From the NCBI RefSeq assembly GCF_023898315.1, contig NC_064615.1, forward strand, positions 737,163,450 to 737,227,449: DNA of 64,000 nt. The letters are read 5' to 3'. The notes under the pieces were generated by a model. The model saw only the letters and a list, made by a program, of their open reading frames with translations, was not told the DNA's origin and made no database searches. Positions 42,986-54,902 of this stretch are shown one piece after another (the first letter of the stretch is position 1; the number at the start of each line of letters is the position of its first letter). The DNA comes from Schistocerca nitens (lineage: Eukaryota; Arthropoda; Insecta; Orthoptera; Acrididae). The position numbers and the translations under genes are program-made.

Positions 42986-43705
42986 GGAAATCCAAATTTG
43001 TATGAAATATATTGGATTTGCAAATATGGACAACCATCGACTGTACAATGTAATGACGACATTGAAGATTTGTGCTTGACTGAGACTCGAACCTGCATTT
43101 CCCACTTAAAATGGTTCAAATAGCTCTGAGCCCTATGGGACTTAACATCTGAGGTCATCAGTCCCCTAGACTTAGAACTACTTAAACCTAACTAACCTAA
43201 CGACATCACACACATCCATGCCAGAGGCAGGATTCGAACTTGCGACCGCAGCAGCAGCGCGGTTCCAGACTGAAGTGCCTAGAAGCGATCGGCCACAACG
43301 GCCGGCTTTCCCACTTACCGCGTACGATTGCCTTACCATTAATCTATGCAAGTACGACTAATGGTTAGACTCAAACTTCCCTATGTCATCAGCCCTGTGT
43401 GTAAAACCTGCACTGGTACATTCATTATGTACTATATTCCTGTACAGGTGAGACATTTTAATTGAAAGTCACTTCTCGGGTTTCGGCGGATAAATACGAT
43501 ACTGCAGTGCCTGTGGTGTACAGATATACGATTCAAAGTTCCTTCGGACATACATGCATGGAACTTCTTGTCGTCATTTGATTATACAGCTGATGGTTGC
43601 CCATATTCGAATGTGGATGAGGACACATTTTATGTATTTCTTAGCGGCCGTAGTCGGCGCCAGGCCTGTTCCTTTGGCCATGCATGCATGTCCGAAGGAA
43701 CGTTG
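42986..43705 (-). mobile_element. Composite repeat with tRNA-like domain and inverted ends, split by a SINE
   Basis: The minus strand has a tRNA-like part (its B-box-like gcaggttcgagtctcag at about 43081-43097, continued after the SINE at 43318-43360), then cttctcgggtttcggcgg and the inverted pair gttccttcggacatacatgcatgg (43538-43561) with ccatgcatgcatgtccgaaggaac (43678-43701). The ttcggacat core recalls the 390-bp element at 24808-25197. The left boundary is uncertain. Confidence 0.65.
43109..43306 (-). mobile_element. tRNA-derived SINE inside the composite repeat
   Basis: Minus strand, full length, head ggccgatcgcttctaggcac. The duplication tttcccactta flanks it (43098-43108 and 43307-43317). 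The insertion cuts the tRNA-like domain of the host repeat. Confidence 0.95.
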
Positions 43706-45599
43706 CATCGTACTTTGAACCACACAGGCAGAGGACTATCGTACATCGAAATTTATTTCCTTCATTTATAATTTCAAGTGAAATAGTTTTGCTGTTTTTA
43801 CCTATAGTATTAAGTTCTGCCTATTCCACTTTCCTTGCTACATGCTTTAGCTCACCGACCATATTCGCTCGGAAAGGCGCAAAGTAGGAACTAGATTACG
43901 ACAGATCCAGCCACAGGTGAACACAGATAGTGTGCATTACAAAACACAACACAACCGTCGCATATTGTGAGTCGGGCCGGCCAGGTGAAGTGTGAAAATA
44001 GTTGACAGAGCAACAGCTAAATGGATGAAAGTAGAACCCTTTCCACACCATCAACCGCAGAAGTGTTTAGCGTGCGTCACTGACAGACTGCACATCATGC
44101 ACACATTCTGTGGACCAACTGGGTGTCTCAGTCACACTGCCGCTGCTTGCAGTGAGCCATGACAGGAAGCTGGAATAAAGGAATTTGGAAAGCACAAAAC
44201 AATTTCTCTGACTCCAGCTTCTTCAATGTATATCTTATTTTTACAATGCAGTATTTGACAATCACTTCTCGATATATGTTAATAAATCATATGCTTGCAT
44301 TTATTTAACTCTTCTGACTCAACAAATTTAACATTTTCTGTTCCATAGACAGCAAGCTTTACTCAATTATTCTTAAGCATACATATTTCCAAATATCCTT
44401 TTTACTATGTCTTATCTAGAACTGTTTTTATCTTTTCCCTGGTACAGTGATAACCTTTTCGTAGCTAAAAATTACTTTATAAACTTGAAATTTTATTATT
44501 TAGATGTATTTTTTAAATAAAATTTGAATAAAATTATCTCTTCTGAAAGAACTGTAACAGTTTAGAAAAATTATCTGTAAGTAAACAAAATGCAGAAACA
44601 CATGTCTAGCGTTAATTACAATTCAGAAGAAAAAGATTTCTAAGTACATATTTGTTTTTGTAGATGGTTGAAGCATAAGGTGGATAATTTTTTATGTAAG
44701 TAGTACAGAAAATACTTGCTACTTTATTAAGAGAATATAATAAAACTATATCATATGATTTACAGGTAAATTAAGGAGTGAATGTGAAGCTCTCCTTATA
44801 TATATTAGGTGCTTTCCTATCCTATTCTTTTATGCATCACTACTATTAATCATTTTTAAGTACAGAATTTTCATTCTGTAATTTATTAACTCGATATTTT
44901 AATCTTAAAAGTATTTCACTTAGACATTTCCAATTTTTTCTCCTAAATTTAAATTAATAATTCTCCTATCCACTATTTTCATTCTATTATTGATTATTAG
45001 AGAATCTATTGTATGTTTTACACACTATTTTGTTTTTGAAAAACCAGTAACGTTAAAACTTATTGACACATCAATTATACTTTGTGAAAACCGTTCATAT
45101 TATTAATTGATCATCATAAGGATTAAATATCAACCCTTCACCAAAAAATGCCTGTCTGTGGTTACTAATTCTTCTTCAGTTGCTGCTTCAGTTGTGCTTT
45201 TCATATAGATAAGAATAAATATTGTCCATCTTCGCAAATGAAGATCCGTTTTGTTTTCAATCAAACAGATTGCACCTGTTCATATCTGCTGTGATTAGTG
45301 GCTCACAAAATAAAAGATAATTGTTGAACTATACATATTGTGTAATCAAGCAAACCTCTTCCTAGCTTTATGATACTTTCATTTGTATTCCAGTTTATTT
45401 TCAACAATCACATAATTCATAAGAAATCATTTTCGCAGAACAAAGCAAAGATAACAATCATAAATTTAAGTGATTTCAAAGATTGGTTCACAAACCATCC
45501 GAGGAGCGTCCAGTGAATGCGAAAGTAAAGTTTCAGTAACCGATTTGACCAAAAACCCAAAGAAGTTTTGGTCGTAAGGAAATTCAATAATCAGATCGA
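43706..45599. other. AT-rich unannotated DNA
   Basis: About 70-75 percent AT, especially 44190-45400, with no open frame of note and no recognised repeat. Confidence 0.5.
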
Positions 45600-46190
45600 A
45601 ATAAACTATTAAATTGCTCGGTGACCATACTGACATCGAAACAGAAGATGACAGATGTAATACCAAAATACTGAATTCGGTCTTCCGAAATTATTTCACA
45701 GTGGAAGATCTTAATTCAGTTCTTTCTTTCAATCATGATACGATTCTTGAGTATCGATATTTCTCGTCAGTCTGGGACCCTTACAAAATTGGATTAATAG
45801 AAGAGAGAGAGATGATCCAAAGAAGAACTATGTGTTCCATCATGGGATCGTTTACTAAGAGTGAGATTGTTGCGGAGATACTCGACAAACTTCGATAGCA
45901 GGCACCACAAGAGAGGCGCTGTGCATCACCGAGTAAACTGTTGAAATTCCGAGACCGTACGTTCCAGCAAGAGTCGGGTAGCATATTACTTTCTCCCAAA
46001 TACGTCTCGTAAAATGATCACGACGGGAGTATATCATAAATTAGAGCTTACACAGAGGTTTACAAACAATCGTTCTTCCCACGCTGAATTCCAGTGGAAA
46101 CGGCTAAATGATGGTATAAAAAATCTTTCACCGCAAAACCGTAAGCTGACGTAAGGAATATAGATGCGGAAGTAGATCTGAGTGTAGATA
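45600..46190 (+). mobile_element. LINE relic with internal deletion
   Basis: The plus-strand frame at 45614-45898 fuses two LINE parts. DHTDIETEDDRCNTKILNSVFRNYFT resembles the stretch ahead of the RT (F-x-x-Y-F). After a deletion junction near 45720-45760, YFSSVWDPYKIGLIEEREMIQRR and EILDKLR are the post-RT segment, continuing with breaks (LLKFRDRTF near 45941) to a end with tgagtgtagat at 46180. The RT core is lost. Confidence 0.7.
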
Positions 46191-48440
46191 TTTGCCTTAC
46201 TTTCTGGAATAGTTTTATCTTTTAATTTTAAGCACATGTACTCTACATGGTATACATCGATTATACGAAATTCTTTTAAGAGAAAAATGAGTTACTTATT
46301 TCGTTACAGCGTCAACATTGTATGTAACAGGTTTTTAAAACAAAACAAAACATTTTAAGAAAACCTATCAGAAAATAAAAGAAATGCCTGACAAAAGCTG
46401 TTAACAATGTAAGAACGTAAGAAAATTTGATTCATTTCTGAGAACCTAGAGAATTCTGAGAGATTAGAAGTTGCATTGAAGTTACTTTAACACTAAAATA
46501 ATTGATTTTGAAAAATTCTAGTTTTATTTCTGTACATGGTAACATACCGTCAGTAGGCACATACTTACCGAATTCTTGTAAGTCTCTGTCTGGATAAATA
46601 TGTTACCACATTACTACTATTAATACATCATCCTACAAGTTATGAGCTAAACTGCACCTCATAGTAAGGACAGTTACATTTAATTGTACTGAAATTTTCG
46701 AGGATATTATGATGAAACCAGCTACATGCAGACAGGTCGTCAGGTTGTTGCACTTGTAAGGCGTGACATCAATGGGGACTCTGTACGCTTTTGGATTTGT
46801 ACACTCATGTGTCGCATAATTTGGCAGTGGCACTGTCAATACAAGTTGAGCTTGGTTTTCACTTGTATAAATTCCCATCGCACATGTAATGAAAGCATTT
46901 TTTTTTTTTAAGAAATGGCACCTATGACCATTTGCTCAGACATGGGACATTTAAACTGTAGTTTTGTAAAGATCTCTATTCATATAGTTAAATGAAATTC
47001 CTTGACGAATCAGTCATCTAAAATGAGACACAACTCCATCAAAAAGTTCCACCGCTTAAGATCAATCTCAGTAATAAATCAAATTTGTTCATCTTCTAGT
47101 ACGGGAAAATTTATGATCACTGATCACCGGCCGGATAGTTACTTATAAGGCTGTCGGATTTGTCAGACTGTCAGACAGGACGGAACACTTTTCAAGGTTT
47201 TCTTGACTGACAACAAATGTGCAACCAAGTCTGCGTCAATGACAAGACGGTGAGTTCCACATTCACCGAGTTCTAGTACTCGTTACAGCTGCAGAGCCCG
47301 TATGAGAAATTAAAGCCTGCGGAAGCAAAGTGTCAAAAGTGTATTTAAGCAAAAAAGTCTCCAGTTCATATTTCTCACAGTGGCCTGCCATTTGACTGTT
47401 CCTCCAACAGCAAAAATCTTCCCAACTTGCATCGAAATCATGCCAACGTACTACAATGTATTTTAGATGGTAGCTGAATTCTACATGCAGCTCCCCTTTT
47501 CTTTCAATGATTTTTATGCTTTCGTGGAACTTAAAAAAAAGCGAAAATTCTCAAACAAAATTAGCACAAACCATCTAATTACACGTTGCGCGGCTGCTAG
47601 TCCAGAATCACTACGAAAAGAACAAGCTGTTGCAGATCGCTTTTCCTAGACGTGAAGGAGGCATCTGGAAGGACCCAACACGACTAGATAGTAATAATTT
47701 TTCAAGAACACAGAAATTGTACAGCACAATATTCGCTGGGAGTCATCGAGGAACCGTTAAAATCACCGCAGGAGTCTCCGATGACGCACTTACCAAAATG
47801 GAAGTTCATCAGGACTCATCCACATGAACATCGTTGCTGGTTTTCTTGATGAACACTGCTACATCACACTGACAGCATAAACTGCCATAGACATCTATAT
47901 ACTATGACCACGTCACGTGGGTAGAAGAGTATATGTATGATCTCCAAAGGCACACACCAATTTTAATGTGACTTACGCCACCACAAGAAGAAATACTTTG
48001 TTTTAGTTGCAAGAAACACGGGAAATGTCTATTTAGGTAACGATGAACTCCCTCGACTGTCGAATTTACCTTCACCCATCTACTACTGTCGTTGTCAATT
48101 ACGACATAAGAATGAGCGCAGACTAGGTGAAACGATGGTCGGTGACACGTGTCACCCACTGCAGAAGAATGAAGATTCTTCTAAAATTTCTGACCCGCCC
48201 TCTGTCATGGAGCTCTATATGTCACTGTGTTTGTCCATTCTCAACAACATCGACTGTGCCAGATCGAGACGAATTTGGACAGCAGGCACCATTTCATTGG
48301 TCCACATCTGGAATAAAGATTAAGGAAAGCTCGGGCGTAGTGCGAGTTCTTCAGAACTTGTGTGGAATCTATTAATGTTCTCGGTGTAGATATCGCGTTA
48401 ATTTTCTACGAAAGTCTGAGTTACGGAAGCAACAGTAATG
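46191..48440. other. Unannotated intron DNA
   Basis: No gene was recognised. Several short open frames (47902-48159 minus, 48127-48375 plus) show no family pattern. A T run at about 46900-46910 is simple sequence. Confidence 0.4.
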
Positions 48441-48879
48441 GGTACCTAGTGACTATCGCTCTTTTGGCTTTCGCAGCGGACATGTTGCAGTAAGCTGTGG
48501 CGTATTCTTCTTGTAGATGTTTGTGTTTGTGATTTGGCTTCTAGTAACGATGCAGTTGAATGGGATCGAGTCTCTGCTGTTATAGGTGGTTTGTTTGTTT
48601 TTGGTTCTTTAGCTGTCAGTTTTCGTTTCCAGTTTGTTCGTTTTTTAGAGTGAATCTTCTGTGTTCGTCGTTTATTTTTATGCAGTTTTGCTTAGAGTTT
48701 TCTTTGAATACTCGTATTTCGTTGCCTGCTGTACGGTTCGGTTCTGGAGATTTTTGTTGGCTCTTGAGTGAGTATTTTTGATTTTGGTAGTTATGTGTTT
48801 CTTATTTGTTTGGGGTTCTTGAGGTGTCAGTTTTCGTTAGCAGGTTGTTGATTTATTAGTTTGCTTGCTGTGTATTTGC

Positions 48880-49740
48880 CATTTGTTTGTATGTATGGAA
48901 TCGACTGTGAAATTAACTTCTATGGCACTTAATGGAGCCATGGCCCAAGATATGCTTAGTATTGTTACGTCTTGCAATTGATTGGGCTTATTGCCGAATG
49001 TATGAGGTGCCAACAACACGGGAAAATGATAAAGTTGTGGGGAGTTCCTCCGTCTCAGATCAGGGACCTTTATATGTGGAATTGTAGGAGAGATAATGTG
49101 TGGAGATCGCTAAGAAGAGATTCCTGATTCGAGAAATCTAGGCTAGCCCTCTGTGATGTGCGAGTGACATATTATTGGTGTTATCAGTATCCGTTGTAGT
49201 TGTGTACACACGAGATTGGCGTGAGCAGGATGTGTGTGTTCGATTGGTATTCGTTCTGTCGGGAGGTATACAGTGAATTTATTAATTATTCGGGGTCTTT
49301 GGTGGCCGCAGGTGTATGTGCTGAGACTGATGAATCACAGTCTGGTAAGACGAAAATAAGGAGAAAATACCGGCTTAGAAGAACATGTTGTTTCGCAGAG
49401 TGGGTGTTTTGACATTATTTTTATGGTTTTGTAAGCGAACTACACGGATTTTGGTGGTACTAATTGAGCAGTATGTTGAGGAGGGTCTACGACTATTTCA
49501 GGCTGTTTTTTGTGTTATAGGGGTTTGGAGCGTATAGGTTCTACTCATTTGACGACTAACCATAATTTCGAATTTAAAGATTTCGAAACGGGGGCATGTT
49601 CTAACCTGACAGTTGGTGTTTGAGGGGCCATAAAATCTGTTATACAGAGGGGAAAAAGGGGCATTTCGACTCTGCAGTCTCATCTTGATGAGTGTTGTTG
49701 GAACGGAAGTGCACCTGATAATTTTTGTCAATTAAAGCTT
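48880..49740 (+). pseudogene. Merlin/ISXO2-like DDE transposase relic
   Basis: Across frame breaks the plus strand gives, in family order, MALNGAMAQDMLSIVTSCN near 48918, DS-stop-FEKSRLALCDV at about 49120-49160 (family G-S-W-F-E-K-S, with Trp now TGA), YYWCYQY, DWYSFCREVYSEFI at 49237-49278, AETDESQSGKTKIRRKYR at about 49320-49373 (the D-E-S...G-K-R-K catalytic segment), EWVF, LTTNHNFEFKDFETGA at about 49552-49600 and GKRGISTLQSHLDECCWN near 49650-49705 (family C-terminal L-x-E-x-x-W). The order and spacing fit IS1016/ISXO2-related Merlin elements. A deletion lies between 49410 and 49540. TIRs were not found. Confidence 0.78.
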
Positions 49741-49912
49741 TCAAGAAATCGGTTTGCAAAGCCGTTAGGGTGAAGGTAGTTAATTTTTTATGTTGGGGGG
49801 GGGGCGGTGGGTGGTATTGGTTTGAGTGAATGGGGTTTAGGATTTATTTTTTATAATGAGTAGGTTTTATATGGGGAGGGAGGTTATACATTCGTGTGTC
49901 TGTGTTGGTTTC

Positions 49913-49936
49913 TTTTTTTTTTTTTTTTTTTTTTTT
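49913..49936 (+). repeat. Poly-T run (24 bases)
   Basis: A homopolymer of 24 T inside the T/G-rich tract. It could mark the 3' poly-A end of a minus-strand retroposition, but no such element is recognisable. Confidence 0.9.
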
Positions 49937-50074
49937 GTGGTTATGGGTTTTGAAGTTGTGAATGTCGTGCATTTGATTATTGAATTATCCATCTATTTGT
50001 TTTGTTCAGGATGCATATTGGTGGGTGGGTATTAATTAGGAAGGCGTGGTTTGAGTAGAACAAGTTTTTGAGGT

Positions 50075-50078
<4 letters not shown>

Positions 50079-50111
<33 letters not shown>
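50079..50111 (+). repeat. (GT)n microsatellite
   Basis: An uninterrupted GT dinucleotide run of about 33 bases. Confidence 0.97.
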
Positions 50112-50112
<1 letters not shown>

Positions 50113-50300
50113 TTTGTAGTACGTCTTGTGGCCAGGCTAGATTGATTTGTAGCTGAAATGAATGGTAAGACCTTTTTTTTCTTTCTGTGAGATTTCAATT
50201 GTGTGGTTTTTATATTTTTTGTTAGGTTTATTCTGGCGTGATAGGTGCGTGTTATTTTTCGATTATGTGGTTGTTATATAATGATATTAGTCTCGCTGTT

Positions 50301-52393
50301 GTATTTTTATGTTGGTCCTCTCCCATAACGAGCAGATGAGTGGCAGCAGATCATGCGCTAGTCCCATATTATCAAGATCTGGAATTACTATCGTCAGCAT
50401 CATTATCATGAACATTTTCGAGCTAGACGTGGTAGTACGATTCAGAGAATGCTCCTGAACATAACCAGAAAAGGTACAATATTCAAATTCTCTAATACTC
50501 CGGAACTACTACCACAAAAACAAATAGTCGGCAGACTTCATGCGACGAGTTTATTGCACGTGTGAAGTGATCACCGCGGGGTATGTAATGTTTGAGACAT
50601 TCATCCACCTTCAGGTTACTTTCCCTCACCATTTTGTGAGGGGTGTGCAATCATCACATTTCATAACCTGCTGGAGAGTTCAAATTTTCCTATGGCAGTA
50701 ACGCGTCTGTTAGAAACACACAGATATCAACGTGAGCAGAACTATAGGAAATGTTATATTGGATACCCTCAGCGACAGAAGTATTACATGGGAATTAAGG
50801 TACAGTACTGCAATACGCGATAGGCGTTTTTGTAAATGTATAGTACTTGAAAATTAGCATGATAGCATTAGCAGAATATGGTTTACATACTTTTCATTTG
50901 GCTCTGAAAGTGTATTACCAATTGCCATTTTTTTCTAGAGCCGGGTCTTCTTCTTATACTGTCGCCTGAAACCATTATATTCAGATCACATCCCTATAAC
51001 CACACAGTCTTTCACGACGGTTCTGTTTTACTGGCTGTTCTAGATGTACTTGCCACATTAATTCTCCATGAAAATCGGGACTCTCAATATTATCCACCTT
51101 TGTAGCCAAGAATAAAACTGAATGTCAACGAAATAACAGAATCATTGAAACCAGAGACAGCTTCCGCGCTAGCGGTGAAATGTCACAAGCAGTGTTTTCC
51201 AACAATATCAGTAATACGGGAGATGTTCCTCAGGGGGAAGAGGGCATAGAGGATGAGCAGAACCGAGATTTCCCTCAATTCTCCGCATTACGTCGCTGTG
51301 TAAAACTCTGCCCAGTATACACGAGCTTTTTTTGTTTGTTATCTTTGAATAACAACAATCTGAAAATTAAAGATTACGTATCATAATTTTCCCAAAGCTT
51401 CGCAAACATGGGATAAGTGGGTTCAGCTCAGCTGAAGAAGTGATGGCGTTAATATTAAAAACGCTGCTATCTGTAGCATACATTTTAAAAACGACAATTA
51501 TTTACACTCTCCAAGCCTCATAATTGAAACTTCCGTAAAAGAAGACTTTAAAACCAGTTGCAGTGCCTACATTGCATCTTCAATCCACTTACGCAGCTCT
51601 TCCATCCACTAGCCAACAGGTGTCACAATGAACTGATAGCAAGAGCGTTCGGTATCTTTAATGTTAACTGTCACCGAAGAAGATAAACTTGCATCAAAGC
51701 ACAGAAACAGAAAAAAGGCGGCACTGTGGAAAACATTAAGAAATATGAGAAAGAACTAACATTAATAAGAGCAAAAGTTTAGCCTCTAATGACAAAACAC
51801 ACAGAAAAACAAAACCAACAATACTGGCTCATGTTTTACGTAGACAGGGGAAACGATGACAAAGCAGTTTCGTCACGGTGCTAAACGAATAACTAAAGTA
51901 CACCACATTTTATAAAAACTTTTTATAGACACACAAATTAGATGCCACGCCAAATGCAAGAAGAATGCTGTTGGGAGTCGGGAAGATATAAGCAAAACCT
52001 TGTTTTTGCGCTCTTTGCCCATGAGACTATATATTTAGGTGAAAACTAAGAAACATGATCAGTATACTGTTACTAGTATTTCCAGTCTTATAACAATGGG
52101 TATCAAATTCTTTTCAATGTCATCCTCCTTGATTGACTAGTGTCAAGATTTTGCATAATTATGGGCTTTTCTTATTACCTCATATCAGCAAGAAAAAGAT
52201 GTTACAATTGTCGACTGTTCACGCACAAAATGTGTCGACGTCAAAGAAAAGCCTTACGATTGTTGCATATGCAGCACTATTGAAAGTGGAGGACAGCAGG
52301 TTAAAAGTTATCTAACAGAAAATATTGAGTAATTGACTACGCTATATGTGATCAAGAGCAGTCATAATCTGTAGTGTTCCTCTTTTCGTTATG
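50301..52393. other. Unannotated intron DNA
   Basis: No gene or classified repeat was recognised in this 2.1-kb stretch. Confidence 0.4.
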
Positions 52394-52510
52394 CACTGTG
52401 GTGACGAAAGCCATGGGATAGTGACATACGCATATACAGTTGGCGGTAGTATCACTTACAGAATGTATAAAAGCCCAGTGCATTGGCAGGGGTGTCATTT
52501 GTACTCTGGT
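52394..52510 (+). mobile_element. Tc1-like transposon, second family (copy C), left end
   Basis: cactgtggtgacgaaagccatgg begins the element. The text up to gtcatttgtactctggt (52510) is colinear with copies A, B and D. The LINE at 52511-56040 separates it from the right part at 56041-57027. About 35 bp of Tc1 sequence are missing at the junction. Confidence 0.88.
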
Positions 52511-52851
52511 TAGTTTCTGACCTGGTGAAGATAGCATCAGCAACGAAGCATACAAGTGTGGGATTTGTGTCTGTGTTGAGACGCCATGATCGACCTCATT
52601 TGAGCTCTTCCGTAGGGAGGGTGAACTTGGAGTTGGAGTGGCTGCTTAGGACGGATATAGGGTCCCATATTGGTTTGATTCCTGTGGATGCTATCGATAG
52701 GTGGGACTACACTAGGCATGGCCTTCACCTCAATAGGAAAGGGAAGGGAAAACTGTCTGGGTTGATTGCAGAAAACTTAAGGGGGGACACTGGCACAAGT
52801 GGTAAAATACCAGTGGTCACGGGTGTCAGACGGATGCCTTATTTAGGATAG
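52511..52851 (+). pseudogene. LINE ORF1 C-terminal fragment, esterase-like (SGNH)
   Basis: The frame ends at TAG 52849-52851. VGFVSVLRRHDRPH and VNLELEWLLRTDIG lead to DAIDRWDYTRHGLHLNRKGKGKL. A late D-x-x-x-x-H-G-L-H-L-N pattern followed by K-G-K is typical of the last block of SGNH/GDSL-type esterase domains found in ORF1 of CR1-like LINEs. The catalytic Ser block is absent because the copy is 5'-truncated, so this piece cannot be active. Confidence 0.72.
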
Positions 52852-53024
52852 GGAAGGGGGAAAGAAAACGAGTTTTAAGAGAGATTGACAGACACACTCA
52901 GTTTGAGAAAACAGATGAACAGGAGTCAGATTTTATCATACAGCCTCCATTTAAACAGTGTTTAACAGAAAGTAATCAGAAACTGCCAGTTCATCTTCGC
53001 CAAAGCAGTTACAATCTCATTAGT

Positions 53025-54902
53025 ATGCAGTATCAGTTAACTTTATTACACCAGAACATTCCGGGACTTAGAAATAAAGTTGATGAACTACTCATTTGTA
53101 TCGATGAAATGAATTCATCTAACCAAACTGACATAATCTGCCTCTATGAACATCAAGTGACCACTGATATAGATATGTTAGACATTTCAGTATTTAAGCT
53201 AGCTTCCTACTTCTGCATAGTAGATATGGATGGAGGAGGAGTTGCCACATTTATCAAAAACTGCCATAAATTCAAGAACATTGGCATTAATAAATTCTGT
53301 TTAGAGCAGCATCTAGAAGCACGTGCAACAGAAGTGGAGTTCCATAACAGATCCTATATAATAATAACTATTTACCGAGCACCTGCAGGAAATTATAATC
53401 TATTCTTAGATCATCTAGAAGCTCTTTTGGGTTATTTAACAGGAAGAAACGAAGAAATTTTGATTGCTGGTGACTTTAATACAGATTTTCTAATGCAATC
53501 TTCCAGTAAACATTCACTGCAGTTAGTAATGTTGTCTTTCAATCTAACTCACACTGTAAACTTTCCAAATAGGATCACTAAATCCTCAAGGACAGCCATT
53601 GATAACATTTTTATAGACAAATCAAAGGAACAAAATCATATTATAAAACCTGTTATAAATGGACTATCAGATCATGACATGCAGCTCCTTGTTTTAGATG
53701 TAAATTCTAAGCAGATTATCAAGACTGCTAAATCTGAGTACAGGAGAGTAGTCAATAAACCAAAAATTGAGTGTTTTAGAAAACTGCTCAAAGATATGAA
53801 CTGGAAAGATGTTTATAGTGCTCATGACATGAATGAAAAATATAACACAATCATGAACAATGTCAGTACCATGTTTGAAAACTGTTTTCCTCTAAAAGTT
53901 ACTCAAATTAAACAGAAGTCTATAATAAAACCATGGATTACACAATGGATAAAGATTTCCTGTAAGACAAAAAGGAAAATTTATCTGTCGAGAAAGAATA
54001 GGTACAATGCTGATGATTTAGCTAAATACAAGGAATACTGTAAAACATTAAAAAAAGTAATTCAGACGTCTAAACAAATGCACTACGAGAAGAAAATAGC
54101 AATATCAGGGAACAAAATAAAAACAATATGGGATATAGTGAAAGAGCAGACTGGTAGAACCAGAAAGGAACAGGAGCAAATAGCACTAAGGGTAGATGAC
54201 ACATTAGTAACTGATGGGCATAGTGTGGCAAATCTATTTAACAAGTACTTTATATCCGTTACTGATAGAATGGGACTTTCAGGATCAGTAAATAATGCCC
54301 TTGAATATCTGAAACTAGCCTTCACAAATAGCATCAAGTACATGAATATATCACTCACTTCACCAAAAGAAATAACTTCCATAATAAAATCTTTAAAAAC
54401 AAAGCATTCTAGTGGGTACGATGAAATATCAACAAAGTTAATTAAAGCATGTTCTTGTGAGTTTAGTACAATTCTAAGTTACTTGTGGAACCAGTCAATT
54501 ATAACTGGAACATTTCCTGACTGGCTAAAATATGCAGATGTTAAGCCTCTATTCAAGAAAGGGGATAAAGAGATACCATCAAACTACAGACCGATTTCAC
54601 TTTTGCCAGCATTCTCAAAAATTTTAGAAAAAGTAATGTACAGACAGCTGCTCAACCATCTGACCACAAATAACATATTATCAAGAACACAGTTTGGATT
54701 TCTGAAGGGTTCTGATATCGAGAAGGCTATTTACGCCTACAGTGAAAATGTACTTAATTCATTAAATAACAAATTACCAGCAGCAGGTATTTTCTGTGAT
54801 TTGTCAAAGGCATTTGATTGTGTGAACCACAACATCCTTTTAAGTAAATTAGAATTCTATGGTGTCACGGGCTGCAAAATGGTTCAAGTCATACCTCACT
54901 AA
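53025..54902 (+). CDS. LINE ORF2, endonuclease and N-terminal RT (frameshifted at its end)
   Basis: A 625-residue open frame. Residues about 1-225 form the apurinic-type endonuclease: LLHQNIPGLRNKVDE, CLYEHQV with the catalytic Glu, TIYRAPAGN, EILIAGDFNTDF (G-D-F-N), TAIDNIFID and GLSDHDMQLL (S-D-H). RT begins near residue 500: WLKYADVKPLFKKGDKE, NYRPISLLPAFSKILEKVMY, RTQFGFLKGS, GIFCDLSKAFDCVNH (motif A Asp). The frame is lost about 10 codons after ILLSKLEFYGV through a one-base indel near 54863-54870, and RT continues in the next frame. It is otherwise intact. Confidence 0.92.
   Translation: MQYQLTLLHQNIPGLRNKVDELLICIDEMNSSNQTDIICLYEHQVTTDIDMLDISVFKLASYFCIVDMDGGGVATFIKNCHKFKNIGINKFCLEQHLEARATEVEFHNRSYIIITIYRAPAGNYNLFLDHLEALLGYLTGRNEEILIAGDFNTDFLMQSSSKHSLQLVMLSFNLTHTVNFPNRITKSSRTAIDNIFIDKSKEQNHIIKPVINGLSDHDMQLLVLDVNSKQIIKTAKSEYRRVVNKPKIECFRKLLKDMNWKDVYSAHDMNEKYNTIMNNVSTMFENCFPLKVTQIKQKSIIKPWITQWIKISCKTKRKIYLSRKNRYNADDLAKYKEYCKTLKKVIQTSKQMHYEKKIAISGNKIKTIWDIVKEQTGRTRKEQEQIALRVDDTLVTDGHSVANLFNKYFISVTDRMGLSGSVNNALEYLKLAFTNSIKYMNISLTSPKEITSIIKSLKTKHSSGYDEISTKLIKACSCEFSTILSYLWNQSIITGTFPDWLKYADVKPLFKKGDKEIPSNYRPISLLPAFSKILEKVMYRQLLNHLTTNNILSRTQFGFLKGSDIEKAIYAYSENVLNSLNNKLPAAGIFCDLSKAFDCVNHNILLSKLEFYGVTGCKMVQVIPH

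Larger units (their letters stand above)
48441..50300 (+). other. Strongly T/G-rich tract containing a Merlin-like transposase relic
   Basis: The plus strand is dominated by T and G with few C for about 1.8 kb, unlike the flanks. It includes two related segments (ttctttagctgtcagttttcgtttcc near 48604 and ttcttgaggtgtcagttttcgttagc near 48816), a G run at 49795-49803, a 24-T run at 49913-49936 and a (GT)n microsatellite at 50079-50111. The relic transposase is on the same strand. Confidence 0.75.

Noticed and set aside
50079-50111. GT run considered as a possible regulatory or Z-DNA element
   Set aside because: A common microsatellite with nothing nearby to support a role.
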